Origin: Bacillus shivajii
GTDB lineage: Bacteria; Bacillota; Bacilli; Bacillales; Salisediminibacteriaceae
DNA: 64,000 nucleotides
Direction: 5' to 3'
Assembly: GCF_020519665.1 (NCBI RefSeq)
Contig: NZ_CP084703.1
Location: forward strand, 806,001-870,000
A model generated the notes under the pieces. That model had not been told where the DNA came from and searched no databases. It saw only the letters and a list, made by a program, of their open reading frames with translations. Below, piece after piece: positions 17,712-26,503 of this stretch; the first letter of the stretch is position 1, and each line of letters opens with the position of its first letter. The position numbers were made by a program, and so were the translations under genes.

Positions 17712-17879
17712 ATGAAGGCTGGGAAATTTTCTTTTGAACGAATGTTGATTGCTGGTGGCGTTTTGTTCATTGTTATTTTATTTTCTTTCACTTTCTACCT
17801 TTTCAAGAATGCAGAACCAGTTCACTTAATTGATAAAGATAGTGAAGGTAAAAGTGAACAGACTGAAACACTTGATTAG
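17712..17879 (+). CDS. small single-helix membrane protein
   Basis: A 55-residue protein: MKAGKFSFERMLIAGG start, one membrane helix (VLFIVILFSFTFYLF), then an acidic tail rich in Ser, Glu and Asp. TAGGAGTGG precedes the ATG at about 11 bases. It is too short to assign to a family. Confidence 0.45.
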   Translation: MKAGKFSFERMLIAGGVLFIVILFSFTFYLFKNAEPVHLIDKDSEGKSEQTETLD

Positions 17880-17964
17880 GATAAATAAAAGTACAAATGA
17901 AACTTTTTACGTGAATAGATTAGCAAAAAATACGTGAAGAAATAAATAATTTAAAAAATAGATA

Positions 17965-18048
17965 AATGTAAATATAGGCTATGATAACAACGGTGCTTAC
18001 TTATACGGCAATTGGACATATATTGAAGAGGAATATGAAGTTAAATGA
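17965..18048 (+). pseudogene. possible short gene remnant
   Basis: About 28 codons in one frame read as protein-like sequence (IGYDNNGAYLYGNWTYIEEEYEVK then stop, here about residues 3-26) with a stop just upstream and no start or ribosome site. It may be the 3' end of a decayed gene cut off before the group II intron arrived. Weak evidence. Confidence 0.2.
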
Positions 18049-18083
18049 TAAGAGCGACCCGATATTCTTGTAAGGTAAATGTA

Positions 18084-18126
18084 AAAAAAAGATCCTCGAA
18101 CCACAATTGGTGCGGGGATCTTTTTG
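18084..18126 (+). terminator. terminator immediately upstream of the intron-bearing repeat
   Basis: AAAGATCCTCG pairs with CGGGGATCTTT around a loop including ACCACAATTGGT, followed by a T-run. The conserved repeat CACGTTAAGAAT starts 5 bases later, the same arrangement as at 54527-54558. Confidence 0.8.
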
Positions 18127-18147
18127 TTTACACGTTAAGAATTTATA

Positions 18148-20065
18148 GAGCGTCCGAGCATAGGTTATATCTTATAGTGGGTGGGAACCCCACCGGGCAA
18201 GAGCTAACCACTCACCCGTAACGAGTCTTGGAGGGTTGTAGGCAACTATAACCTTTAAGCGTAGACAGTAAGACAGTGGGCCGTAAGCCAAGTGGTTGAA
18301 GGGATTGAGCTTCGAAAACTTATAAATGGGAAAGCTGATGGTCTTATAATTCCAGAAAGCAATACCTGTATAAACACTATGGTAAGTTTATATAGGTTTC
18401 CCCGGAGTCTGTGACCTCGGCACGCTGGACATTGGTAGGGTATGGCAACTCGGGAGGTCCTGAATGATCTTCTGGAAAAGAAGTATGGTAGACAAGCGAT
18501 ACAAAGTGAGGAAGCCAAATGTCATTCAGGAAGTCGGATGGATGCGTAGTACCAATGAAGTCGGGTAACGCTGACGGAGGAAAGGCATCCACCTTGTATC
18601 GATCGAATCAGGGACACATGAACTACACACAGAGGTAGGAGGGCATATCTCATGGAAACAAAACTGATGCGAATAGCTGAAGTAGCGAAAACAAACCCAG
18701 AACTAAAATTTACTTCACTGATCCACTTACTGAATAAAGATTCCCTAAAAGAGTGTCATCATCAACTCAACGGAAATAAAGCACCAGGTATATTAGGGAC
18801 AACGAAACAAGAATACAGTGAAAACCTGGAAGGGAACCTTCAATATCTTATCAATCGAATGAAGAAACAAAGCTACAAACCACAACCAGTTAAACGGGTT
18901 TATATTGATAAATCAGGTTCTAAGAAGAAGCGTCCCCTAGGTATCCCAGAGTATGAAGACAAGATCATTCAAAAAGGTTTAGCCAAAATCTTAAATTCAA
19001 TCTATGAACAAGACTTTCTAGATTGCTCATTTGGCTTCAGGCCAAACCGAAACTGTCATGATGCGCTAAAGGTACTTAATATGTATATTGAAAGAAGGTA
19101 CACGAACTATATCGTTGATGTAGACATTAAAGGGTTCTTTGACAATGTGGATCACAAATGGATGGTGGAATTTCTAAAACATCGGATCAATGATCCTAAC
19201 GTATTAAGGTTAATCAATAGATTTCTTAAAGCAGGGTATGTAAAGGATATGAAGTGGTACAAAGATGAATTTGGAACGCCGCAAGGCGGCCTAGCTTCTC
19301 CGATTCTTGCAAATGTTTATCTACACTATGTGTTAGACCTATGGTTTGAAAAGCATGTAAAGAAAAGATGCAAAGGACAAGCTTACATAGTGAGGTACGC
19401 AGATGATTTTGTATGTTGTTTTCAATATCACAAAGATGCACAACAGTTTTACCGTGCGTTAAAAGAACGATTGAAGAAGTTTAACCTAGAAATCGCTGAA
19501 GACAAAACAAAAGTTATTCCATTTGGAAGGTTTGCCAAGGAAAATGAGCAAAGAACAGGGAATCACAAACCACCAACATTTAAATTCTTAGGTTTTACGC
19601 ACTATTGTAGTGAAAGTAAACAAGGAAAGTTTCGCGTTAAAAGGAAAACCGACAAGAAGAAAATGAGAACAAAACTAAAAGAAACAAAAGAGTGGTTAAA
19701 GTCAAAACGCAATCTTAAAATTCAAGCGATTATGGATAGACTCCAACGTTCACTAAAGGGTTACTACAACTACTACTGTATCACTGATAACCTTCCTACC
19801 GTGGAGGAATTTGTCTATCATATAAGACTCCTTCTATTCAAATGGATGAATAGAAGGAGTCAAAGGAAATCTTTTACATGGGATAAGTTTAACCTTTTCA
19901 TGAATAAATTTCCATTACCGTCACCAAGAAAGAAAGTAGATATTTATAATCTGAGGTCACATATCAGCTATATTCAGTAAAGGGTATAGGGAGGAGCCGT
20001 GTGCGGTAATTCCGCACGCACGGTTCTGAGAGGGGGTGAGGGTGTGAACCCTCTTCCTACTCGAC
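18148..20065 (+). mobile_element. group II intron, 1918 bp
   Basis: The boundaries come from comparison with the intronless copy of the same repeat at 54558. The 5' end reads GAGCG (consensus GUGYG) and the 3' end reads CTCGAC. Domain V is visible at 19994-20026: GAGCCGTGTGCGG ... CCGCACGCACGGTTC. A domain VI-like arm, GTGAGGGTGTGAACCCTC, follows. A 500-base structured 5' region precedes the RT gene. Insertion shortly after a rho-independent terminator is the habit of bacterial class C introns, but subclass was not determined. Confidence 0.92.
18652..19980 (+). CDS. ltrA: group II intron reverse transcriptase/maturase
   Basis: A 442-residue protein with RT blocks in order: NGNKAPGILGTT (RT1), KKRPLGIPEYEDKIIQ (RT2), FGFRPNRNCHDAL (RT2a), VDVDIKGFFDNVDH (RT3), GTPQGGLASPILANVYLH (RT4), YADDFVCC (RT5, catalytic YADD), then a thumb and maturase region (FKFLGFTHYCSESKQGKF). 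There is no HNH endonuclease domain, so mobility is probably by reverse splicing into single-stranded or terminator-adjacent DNA. It appears intact. GGAGGG lies 8 bases before the ATG. Confidence 0.93.
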   Translation: METKLMRIAEVAKTNPELKFTSLIHLLNKDSLKECHHQLNGNKAPGILGTTKQEYSENLEGNLQYLINRMKKQSYKPQPVKRVYIDKSGSKKKRPLGIPEYEDKIIQKGLAKILNSIYEQDFLDCSFGFRPNRNCHDALKVLNMYIERRYTNYIVDVDIKGFFDNVDHKWMVEFLKHRINDPNVLRLINRFLKAGYVKDMKWYKDEFGTPQGGLASPILANVYLHYVLDLWFEKHVKKRCKGQAYIVRYADDFVCCFQYHKDAQQFYRALKERLKKFNLEIAEDKTKVIPFGRFAKENEQRTGNHKPPTFKFLGFTHYCSESKQGKFRVKRKTDKKKMRTKLKETKEWLKSKRNLKIQAIMDRLQRSLKGYYNYYCITDNLPTVEEFVYHIRLLLFKWMNRRSQRKSFTWDKFNLFMNKFPLPSPRKKVDIYNLRSHISYIQ

Positions 20066-20153
20066 AAATTTTAGCGACGTAGAAGCACGACGTAGTGAAA
20101 AAATTTTAAGAATTAAGTATAAGTTCAACTAACACCTCTGTCTTCGCCTAAAA

Positions 20154-20180
20154 GGCTCGCCAATCGGCGAGTTTTCTTTA
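20154..20180 (+). terminator. terminal hairpin of element A
   Basis: CTCGCC (20156-20161), loop AATC, GGCGAG (20166-20171), then TTTTCTTTA. It could serve as a terminator for transcripts reading out of the intron. Confidence 0.65.
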
Positions 20181-20188
20181 TGGAAGAA

Positions 20189-21031
20189 TTAATCTAACAC
20201 ATCCAATTTATCGGTAAAATATTCAACAGGCACTGCTAAGCCAACTCTTTTACGCTCTCCTCCAAACTCTGTTCTTGTTGTCGCATAGATGACAGCGACG
20301 ACATTCCCTTCAGCATTAATAACGGGGCTCCCACTGTTTCCTCGATAAATAGGAGCATCAATCATCAGCATTGGAATATCACGTTCTGGAGTGAGATCAA
20401 GAACTTCTCCTCTGTTAGCGATAAAGTTGAAAAAGAGTGGATTACCAATAAAGTATACAGACATCCCCGCTTTCCAGGAATCTTCAAACGTTAAAACGGG
20501 ATGATTAAACGATTCATCGTCGACTTTTAAAATGGCAATATCAATATCTGGGTCACTTTCAATAATGTCTGCACGATATGCTTCCCCTTCTTGAAAGGTG
20601 ACGGTGATGTCAAAGCCTTCATCAACGACATGATGATTCGTCATAATATGACCATCTTCTGATATCGTAAATCCAGTTCCTTTACTGTTTCCGTTTCGTA
20701 CGACAACAACAGACTCTTTATATAACTGGACATCTTCATTTTGAGACAACTCACGTGATATTTGTAAAAATTCGATCGATGCAAGATTGAAAAGTTGGGG
20801 CCACACGGCAAAAACATTTCCTAATAGCGCTGCAACGAGCATAAACGCTATCGTCATTCGCAGCCATTTACTATTCTTTTTCTTTGGTTCATTCTCTTTT
20901 TCATCTTCAGGATTAAAAAATTCTTCTTTCGTATAATAGTTCTCCCCGTCAAAAAACAACTCTTCTTCAGGTTGTTTATGTTCTTCTTTTTTTTCTTGGT
21001 CTTGGTCATGATCGTTATTGGAATCACGCAT
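20189..21031 (-). CDS. membrane-anchored HtrA-like serine protease (no PDZ)
   Basis: A 280-residue trypsin-like (S1C) protease. The layout is an acidic, Gln/Glu-rich cytoplasmic N-terminus (about residues 1-55), one membrane helix (TIAFMLVAALLGNVFAVW), then the protease: GTGFTISEDGHIMTNHHVV (His), DPDIDIAILKVD (Asp), and APIYRGNSGSPVINAEG (Ser). The PDZ domain of HtrA/HtrB is absent, as in several small Bacillus S1C proteases. It faces outside and may process or degrade envelope proteins. GGGGAG precedes the ATG by 9 bases. Confidence 0.85.
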   Translation of the reverse strand: MRDSNNDHDQDQEKKEEHKQPEEELFFDGENYYTKEEFFNPEDEKENEPKKKNSKWLRMTIAFMLVAALLGNVFAVWPQLFNLASIEFLQISRELSQNEDVQLYKESVVVVRNGNSKGTGFTISEDGHIMTNHHVVDEGFDITVTFQEGEAYRADIIESDPDIDIAILKVDDESFNHPVLTFEDSWKAGMSVYFIGNPLFFNFIANRGEVLDLTPERDIPMLMIDAPIYRGNSGSPVINAEGNVVAVIYATTRTEFGGERKRVGLAVPVEYFTDKLDVLD

Positions 21032-21213
21032 AATATCTCACTCCCCTCATGCACCTAATCAACCTTAGTGTATCACGTTTATGAGATGTAACCAGCATGG
21101 AAGCATGCTTGTCCGATAAAAGCTGTTGTAAAAGGAAAGGGAAGCGAGGTTGTAAAAAAAGCCTCACAATCCTACTCAGAGGTTTAGTCGGATCGCAAGG
21201 CTCTCTTTATGAT

Positions 21214-21915
21214 TTACCTATTATTATTATTGTTCTCAACTTCTTCTAAGTCAAATGATTTTACTCGGTTTGTTTCAGGGTGATAAATGATCCTTCCACG
21301 AACTTTTATCGTTTCCTCTGGCGACTGCAACTGAAACTCGTATCTTTCTCTTACTTGTGTAGGAGAGACTTCTGTTTTTTCAACACGATTAATATCCGTT
21401 ACGTTATACCCAGGGTAAGCGGTTTGAATAATTTCTTTTACATAGTTTGCCCACTCTTCATTTTCAATATCATTATCTACATCATCTTCTATGTCATTAC
21501 TAGGCATAAACTCAACATTGATGATTCCAGCTTCAAGGTCAGCCCCTAATTCTTCAAACGCATTTTTATGAAGGGTGACGCGATTCATTGGATACCCTGG
21601 CACGCGGTCAACAATTGTTACCTCAATCTCTCGGTCAGGAAGTGCTACATTCCTTACTTTAAGTTTTTGTCCGCACTGATAAGGAGTCTCGGCACCAACT
21701 GCTGCAGTCATGTAGTCATTGTGCGACCAAGGGATACCACAAACAGTAGTTGGTCCTCCTTCCGTCCATAATGCTTGCCCTTGAACGGTTTGTTGACGTT
21801 GCATGTAATATGGGGATGATGGATAACTACGATCAAAATTCACGTACGGATGATACACATAAGGGTTGCTTTGGTATTGGTTCACATTTGGTACATAAGG
21901 GTAATAGTAATACAA
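21214..21915 (-). CDS. Tyr-rich expansin/RlpA-like and DUF3889 protein
   Basis: A 233-residue protein in three parts: a Tyr/Pro/Asn-rich N-terminus (YYYYPYVPNVNQYQSNPYVY), a double-psi-beta-barrel region (GQALWTEGGPTTVCGIPWSHNDY ... EVTIVDRVPGYPMNRVTLHKNAF, with Asp in the VTIVDR motif seen in RlpA/expansins), and a C-terminal DUF3889-like domain (WANYVKEIIQTAYPGYNVTDI). There is no clear signal peptide, which together with the Tyr-rich start suggests a spore or coat location. The start is TTG with AGGAGG 8 bases upstream. Role inferred only. Confidence 0.65.
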   Translation of the reverse strand: MYYYYPYVPNVNQYQSNPYVYHPYVNFDRSYPSSPYYMQRQQTVQGQALWTEGGPTTVCGIPWSHNDYMTAAVGAETPYQCGQKLKVRNVALPDREIEVTIVDRVPGYPMNRVTLHKNAFEELGADLEAGIINVEFMPSNDIEDDVDNDIENEEWANYVKEIIQTAYPGYNVTDINRVEKTEVSPTQVRERYEFQLQSPEETIKVRGRIIYHPETNRVKSFDLEEVENNNNNR

Positions 21916-22241
21916 GCCTTATTCCTCCTGTCTTTAACATACATATTCTTGATACCATATGCATGAGTATGGTTGGACCGTGACAGGAGTTTAAAAAAGG
22001 AAGTGAGGAATCGGTTTAATTAGGAAACAATCGAAAAACACAAGTTTTCGAGGTAGTAAAATGTTAACGTTTTTTTATGTCTAAGCAGGTAGTGAATACT
22101 CGTTAAAAGAAGTAAGTATAGGTTCAAGTCCTTTTCATTTATTCAGTCTCTTATAGTAGAACGAAAGGACAGAGAGATTGTTTAACGTATAAAAAAATCG
22201 AGAATATTATGAAGGGAAGCTTGAAGAAAGGGGAATCATCG
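21916..22241. other. divergent intergenic region, no gene seen
   Basis: About 325 bases between the DUF3889 protein and glutamate dehydrogenase. No conserved RNA structure, repeat or ribosome-bound frame was recognised. Confidence 0.35.
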
Positions 22242-23651
22242 ATGTCAATTAAAGAAACACAACAGATGATAGAACAAATGCTTGGTGAAATTCAACATGA
22301 TGAGGCATTTTTACCGAAGTTAAAGGGGGAGAAACGTCAACGCGTGTTTCGATCTGGAACAGAAGTATTAACGACGACAGATAAAGTAGTAAAAAGCTAC
22401 ATACGTGTATCACGTGATAATCGGACGATCGAACGGATTCCAGCATATCGGATTCAACATAATAATATTGCGGGATTTTATAAAGGTGGAATCCGTTTTA
22501 GTGAGGCTGTGAATGAAGAGGAAGTTGAAAATCTTGCTGTTTTAATGACACTAAAAAATGCATTGCACAACTTACCATACGGTGGAGCAAAAGGTGGGGT
22601 CGTTTTAGATCCGAAAGAATACTCAGAACGAGAACTAAATTTAGTTTCCAAAAAATATGTACAACGTTTTGCACCTGATATAGGCCCTACGCATGATATT
22701 CCAGCACCCGATATGGGAACAGACGAACGAGTGATGGATTGGATGGTTGGTGAGTATAAAACGGTTCACCCTGGTGAGAATTATTTAGGCGCTTTTACTG
22801 GAAAAAGCATTGATAATGGCGGTGCTAGAGGTAGAAGAGAAGCAACGGGACGCGGGACGTATCGTTGCTATTGGTGGCTTGTGCATAAGTGGGCTCGAGA
22901 GCAAAAAGATAAAGAGGAGCTTATTCCAAAAGGGGAACACGTGAAACAGTATGAAAACTTGAAGTCGATTTATAAAAAAAGTGATTCAGGAGAACTGATC
23001 AAGCTTGCTGTTCAAGGGTTTGGGAATGTTGGATCTGTCGCAGCAAAAATGGCAGATGACTGTCCAGACTTAAAGCATCACGTCGTATCAGTGAGCGATC
23101 ATAAAGTGACGTTATTTAAGGAAAATGGTTTAGATATTCCAAAACTTGTTGCTTATCAAGAAGAGTACGGACATTTGCCAAATACTGAAGAACAATTGTT
23201 TAAAGCAGGAGTGGAAGCTGATTTATTAGATCGTGATGCGATCTTAACACTAAATGTTGATGTTCTTATTCTAGCGGCTATTGAGGATCAAATAACAGAA
23301 GACAATATGAAGGATGTGAAGGCTTCGGTTTTTGTTGAAGGAGCGAATGCACCGATTCGTGCAGAAGCGGACCATTACTTGCATAGTCAAGGTAAAGTTG
23401 TCATACCAGATATACTAGCTAACGCCGGTGGGGTGATGGTTTCATATTTAGAATGGAAGCAGGATCGTATCACCCAATTTTATACAGAACAAGAAGTGTT
23501 AGACGAAATGTACGAACAAATGGAGGAAAGCTGTAAACAAGTGTTTACCGAGTATTTTACGAAAGGTATAAACGGGATCCGTAATACTTGTTACCAAAAT
23601 TCGCTGAAACGTCTCTTCACATTGATGTATAAACACGGGAAGTTGTTTTAA
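22242..23651 (+). CDS. Glu/Leu/Phe/Val-family dehydrogenase (glutamate dehydrogenase-like)
   Basis: A 469-residue enzyme. Substrate Lys and context are in GFYKGGIRFSEAV and LPYGGAKGGVVLDP; the catalytic Asp is in IPAPDMGTDERVMDWM; the dinucleotide fold is VQGFGNVGSVAAKMA; and the C-terminal part has VEGANAPIRAEAD and DILANAGGVMVSYLEW. It probably interconverts glutamate and 2-oxoglutarate, but amino-acid preference cannot be fixed. A stretch between ATGRGTYR and VQGFGNVG (about 55 residues, Lys/Glu-rich) is longer than in RocG/GudB. ATG 22242 follows AAAGGGG by 8 bases; the in-frame ATG at 22209 has a weaker site. Confidence 0.85.
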   Translation: MSIKETQQMIEQMLGEIQHDEAFLPKLKGEKRQRVFRSGTEVLTTTDKVVKSYIRVSRDNRTIERIPAYRIQHNNIAGFYKGGIRFSEAVNEEEVENLAVLMTLKNALHNLPYGGAKGGVVLDPKEYSERELNLVSKKYVQRFAPDIGPTHDIPAPDMGTDERVMDWMVGEYKTVHPGENYLGAFTGKSIDNGGARGRREATGRGTYRCYWWLVHKWAREQKDKEELIPKGEHVKQYENLKSIYKKSDSGELIKLAVQGFGNVGSVAAKMADDCPDLKHHVVSVSDHKVTLFKENGLDIPKLVAYQEEYGHLPNTEEQLFKAGVEADLLDRDAILTLNVDVLILAAIEDQITEDNMKDVKASVFVEGANAPIRAEADHYLHSQGKVVIPDILANAGGVMVSYLEWKQDRITQFYTEQEVLDEMYEQMEESCKQVFTEYFTKGINGIRNTCYQNSLKRLFTLMYKHGKLF

Positions 23652-23664
23652 GGTGAAAAGAAAG

Positions 23665-23694
23665 CTCCAGGTGTATGACACCTGGAGTTATTTT
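23665..23694 (+). terminator. terminator of the glutamate dehydrogenase gene
   Basis: CTCCAGGTGT pairs perfectly with ACACCTGGAG (23665-23687), followed by TTATTTT. Its stem is part of the CCAGGTG palindrome family found elsewhere in the window. Confidence 0.8.
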
Positions 23695-23846
23695 CGTATT
23701 CTACTAGGTACAAGGCACTTAGCTTTTGAGTCATCCTCTTACCTTGTTTAGCTATGTTTTCCAAACAATACTAATGCCTAACGTAAAAAGGTATGATATA
23801 ATGCAACATGCAACTAAAAAAAGAAACTCTGCGCGTATAAGCGTAG

Positions 23847-23920
23847 GCGAGGTTCTAGCTAAACCCTCGATAAAAAACTAAGGAGAAGACATGTCCTTAG
23901 GGGCAGTCTATTTTTTTGTG
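23847..23920 (+). promoter_or_regulatory. preQ1-I riboswitch with overlapping terminator
   Basis: GCGAGGTTCTAGCTAAACCCTCG followed by ATAAAAAACTAAGG (split across 23847-23883) matches the preQ1-I aptamer: a short stem, the TTCTAGC loop and the A-rich tail ending ACTAA. The 3' end overlaps CTAAGGA (23878-23884), which pairs with TCCTTAG (23894-23900); a T7 run lies at 23911-23917. Binding of preQ1 should favour termination and switch off queC-queD-queE. Confidence 0.9.
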
Positions 23921-23999
23921 CATTAATGACTGGCGTTTAAATATAAATGTGCTTTTCAATCAATAGATTTGTCCCTAGTAAATCATTTACTTCCAGCAC

Positions 24000-24025
24000 A
24001 TTCCAGGTGCCTGGCACCTGGGAAT
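24000..24025. repeat. CCAGGTGC palindrome
   Basis: ATTCCAGGTGC and GCACCTGGGAAT form a near-perfect hairpin with loop CTG in the que operon leader. Related palindromes occur at 23665, 25992 and 32860. Confidence 0.6.
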
Positions 24026-24126
24026 TACTGAGGGCGAACAGGAAATGAACTTGAAATGATCAGGGGCAAATGTGTGGAATCGATGGGAATATATAGGTTC
24101 ATTTAAAGATTTGAGGGGGATTATAG

Positions 24127-24783
24127 ATGAAAAATGATAAGGCGATTGTTGTTTTTAGTGGCGGACAGGATAGTACGACATGCTTGTTTTGGGCGAAAGA
24201 AAAGTTCGCTGAAGTTGAGGCAGTGACGTTTGACTACAACCAGCGTCATCAACTAGAAATTGATGTGGCAAAAGGAATTGCTGAGGAACTGAACATTAAA
24301 CATCACGTACTAGATATGTCACTTTTAAACCAGCTCGCACCAAATGCTTTAACTCGTGATGATATTGAAATTGAAGAAAAGGAAGGTGAACTTCCTTCAA
24401 CGTTCGTACCAGGGCGAAACCTTGTTTTTCTATCATTTGCAGCGATTCTTGCAAAGCAAGTAGGAGCAAAGCATATCATTACAGGAGTTTGTGAAACGGA
24501 TTTCAGCGGTTATCCAGATTGCCGTGATGTGTTTATCAAATCCTTAAATGTCACACTTAATTTATCAATGGACGATGAGTTTGTCATTCATACACCACTC
24601 ATGTGGATGGATAAAGCAGAAGCATGGGGGCTTGCTGATGAACTAGGTTCCCTAGATTTCGTTCGTGAAAAAACCTTAACGTGTTACAACGGGGTCATTG
24701 CTGACGGGTGCGGAGAATGTCCGGCATGTGAGTTAAGGAGAAATGGTCTCGAAACATACCTGAAACAAAAAGGAGGCTCATAA
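24127..24783 (+). CDS. queC: 7-cyano-7-deazaguanine synthase
   Basis: A 218-residue QueC, converting 7-carboxy-7-deazaguanine to preQ0 with ATP and ammonia. The PP-loop is [16 protein letters not shown] at the N-terminus; the C-terminal zinc site has Cys in [19 protein letters not shown]. First gene of queC-queD-queE under the preQ1 riboswitch. TGAGGGGG precedes the ATG. Confidence 0.95.
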   Translation: MKNDKAIVVFSGGQDSTTCLFWAKEKFAEVEAVTFDYNQRHQLEIDVAKGIAEELNIKHHVLDMSLLNQLAPNALTRDDIEIEEKEGELPSTFVPGRNLVFLSFAAILAKQVGAKHIITGVCETDFSGYPDCRDVFIKSLNVTLNLSMDDEFVIHTPLMWMDKAEAWGLADELGSLDFVREKTLTCYNGVIADGCGECPACELRRNGLETYLKQKGGS

Positions 24784-24784
24784 A

Positions 24785-25258
24785 TTGTACGGATTTAAAA
24801 TTGTTGAAAACTTGCAGAAAATCGATAAAGATATCCAGCGTGATCAACTAAAATACCATAATAAACGTGTTCTAGTTAGTAAAGAATTCACGTTCGATGC
24901 AGCACACCACCTTCACTGCTATGAAGGGAAGTGTAAAAACCTTCACGGGCACACGTATAAAGTGATTTTTGGCATTAGTGGATTCGTTGATGACACTGGG
25001 CTTATGATGGATTTTGGGGATATTAAAGAGATTTGGAAAAATGAAATTGAGGTCTATCTTGACCATCGCTACATTAACGAAATGTTGCCACCAATGAATA
25101 CGACAGCTGAAAACATGGTCGTCTGGATTTATGAAAAAATGGCTGAGGCACTTGAAAAACGAAATTCAGGACAAAAAGAACGGGTTGAATTTGTAAGGTT
25201 ATTTGAAACACCGACAAGCTATGCCGAAGTGAAGCGGGAGTGGATGGAAGTTGAGTAA
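24785..25258 (+). CDS. queD: 6-carboxy-5,6,7,8-tetrahydropterin synthase
   Basis: A 157-residue QueD. Zinc-binding His residues are in FDAAHHLHCYEGKCKNLHGHTYKV, catalytic Cys is in EGKCKNLHGH, and DHRYIN lies downstream. It makes 6-carboxytetrahydropterin from dihydroneopterin triphosphate in queuosine synthesis. TTG start 1 base after the queC stop, with AGGAGG 9 bases upstream inside queC, indicating translational coupling. Confidence 0.94.
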   Translation: MYGFKIVENLQKIDKDIQRDQLKYHNKRVLVSKEFTFDAAHHLHCYEGKCKNLHGHTYKVIFGISGFVDDTGLMMDFGDIKEIWKNEIEVYLDHRYINEMLPPMNTTAENMVVWIYEKMAEALEKRNSGQKERVEFVRLFETPTSYAEVKREWMEVE

Positions 25259-25979
25259 GATTCCTGTTCTTGAGATTTTTGGTCCGACGATCCAAGGTGA
25301 AGGAATGGTCGTTGGCCAAAAAACGATGTTTGTCCGCACGGCAGGCTGTGACTACTCTTGTTCATGGTGTGATTCTGCCTTTACTTGGGATGGCAGTGCA
25401 AAAGATGATATTGTGCAAATGACTGCTGAAGACATTTTGAAGCGGCTTGTAGAAGTTGGTGGAAAGACGTTTTCTCATGTAACGATTTCAGGAGGGAACC
25501 CTGCACTTATACGTGGGATGAATGAGCTCGTTGAATTGCTTCATAAAAATAGCATACAAGTGGCGTTAGAAACACAAGGTAGCCGTTGGCAAGAGTGGTT
25601 TCTTGAAATTGATGACTTAACGTTATCTCCGAAGCCGCCGAGTTCAAACATGTCAGTTGACATGGAAATATTGGATGATATCGTCGGACGTCTAACAAAA
25701 GGTAATCGACAACGATTTGTCAGCTTAAAGGTTGTTATTTTTGATGAACGAGATTACGAGTTTGCGAAGATGATCGGCGCACGTTATCCTGATCTTCCGC
25801 TATACTTGCAAGTCGGCAACGATGATGTAGAAACATTAGACGACAGGCAACTGCGAGATGAATTATTACGTAAATATGAATGGCTCATCGACTTGACGAT
25901 GGAAGATGAACAATTAACAAATGTTCGTGTCTTGCCTCAACTCCATACATTGCTTTGGGGGAATAAACGAGGCGTATAA
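25251..25979 (+). CDS. queE: 7-carboxy-7-deazaguanine synthase (radical SAM)
   Basis: A 242-residue QueE. The radical-SAM cluster motif is CDYSCSWCDSAF (CxxxCxxC), preceded by FGPTIQGEGMVVGQKTMFVRTAGC. SAM contacts include SGGNPAL. It rearranges carboxytetrahydropterin to 7-carboxy-7-deazaguanine. The TTG start overlaps the queD stop by 8 bases. A queF gene, which completes the set in B. subtilis, does not follow; a terminator does. Confidence 0.95.
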   Translation: MSKIPVLEIFGPTIQGEGMVVGQKTMFVRTAGCDYSCSWCDSAFTWDGSAKDDIVQMTAEDILKRLVEVGGKTFSHVTISGGNPALIRGMNELVELLHKNSIQVALETQGSRWQEWFLEIDDLTLSPKPPSSNMSVDMEILDDIVGRLTKGNRQRFVSLKVVIFDERDYEFAKMIGARYPDLPLYLQVGNDDVETLDDRQLRDELLRKYEWLIDLTMEDEQLTNVRVLPQLHTLLWGNKRGV

Positions 25980-25991
25980 ATATGATAAAAC

Positions 25992-26026
25992 AAAAAATCC
26001 TAGGTGCTTGACACCTGGGATTTTTT
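25992..26026 (+). terminator. terminator of the que operon
   Basis: AAAAAATCCTAGGTG pairs with CACCTGGGATTTTTT (one mismatch) around a short loop. The inner part is another CCAGGTG-type palindrome. Confidence 0.85.
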
Positions 26027-26237
26027 GGTTTTTATTGAGAGGATGCTTGGTTCTTGATTCTAGGACTTTTTTGTTTAATCATTCATTATCGCTTCATTTA
26101 TGTTATTTCTTTGTTATTTGTGATTTTTATCACAGTGAATTTTATATGAAAAAATTAAACTAGGCTTTGGAGAATGGCAAGTGAACATTTTTACATTTTA
26201 AGAATTATTAACTTTGCTAAAGGATTAAAGTATAAAT

Positions 26238-26462
26238 GCTCCTGCGGTTACTCGTCGCAACTCGTAGTTTAATCAATGGAGTTAAGCTTGTGGCAACTAA
26301 GGCTTACTTCCACAGGATGTGGTGACTTCGGCGTTGATCACACGACGTGATCGAAATTAGCCGAAGTTCATTATTAAGGACTTGCACTAAAGCATAAGAG
26401 CTTCTATGTAAGCACACTTCGCTTACGAAGAATCTCTTTAACGATAAGCCAAGTTTTGTTTT
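26238..26462. repeat. repeat remnant: one 32-bp-type unit, large hairpin and shared tail
   Basis: TGCTCCTGCGGTTACTCGTC at 26238 is a single unit of the 32-bp tandem family. CTTCGGC (26326-26332) pairs with GCCGAAG (26360-26366), enclosing GATCAC/GTGATC, a strong nested hairpin. AAGAATCTCTTTAACGATAA and the following GCCAAGTTTTGTTT (26428-26461) are identical to a segment at 41361-41395 inside MITE-like copy 3. No gene is present between queE and the chemoreceptor. Confidence 0.65.
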
Positions 26463-26503
26463 AGTACCTTTTTCTAGTAAATTACTTTTTTGGAGATGAG
26501 ATA

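Larger units (their letters stand above)
18131..20180 (+). repeat. structured dispersed element A, interrupted by the group II intron
   Basis: With the intron removed (18131-18147 joined to 20066-20180) this equals the element at 54558-54686 along about 130 bases, from CACGTTAAGAATTTATA through AAATTTTAGCGACGTAG to the terminal hairpin CTCGCC-AATC-GGCGAG and TTTTCTTTA. The hairpin differs between copies in paired positions (CTCGCC/GGCGAG here, CTCGGC/GCCGAG there), a compensatory change supporting an RNA structure. Confidence 0.75.

Noticed and set aside
18148-20065. Retron or diversity-generating element for the RT gene
   Set aside because: Domain V, maturase-type C-terminus and the precise empty site show a group II intron.
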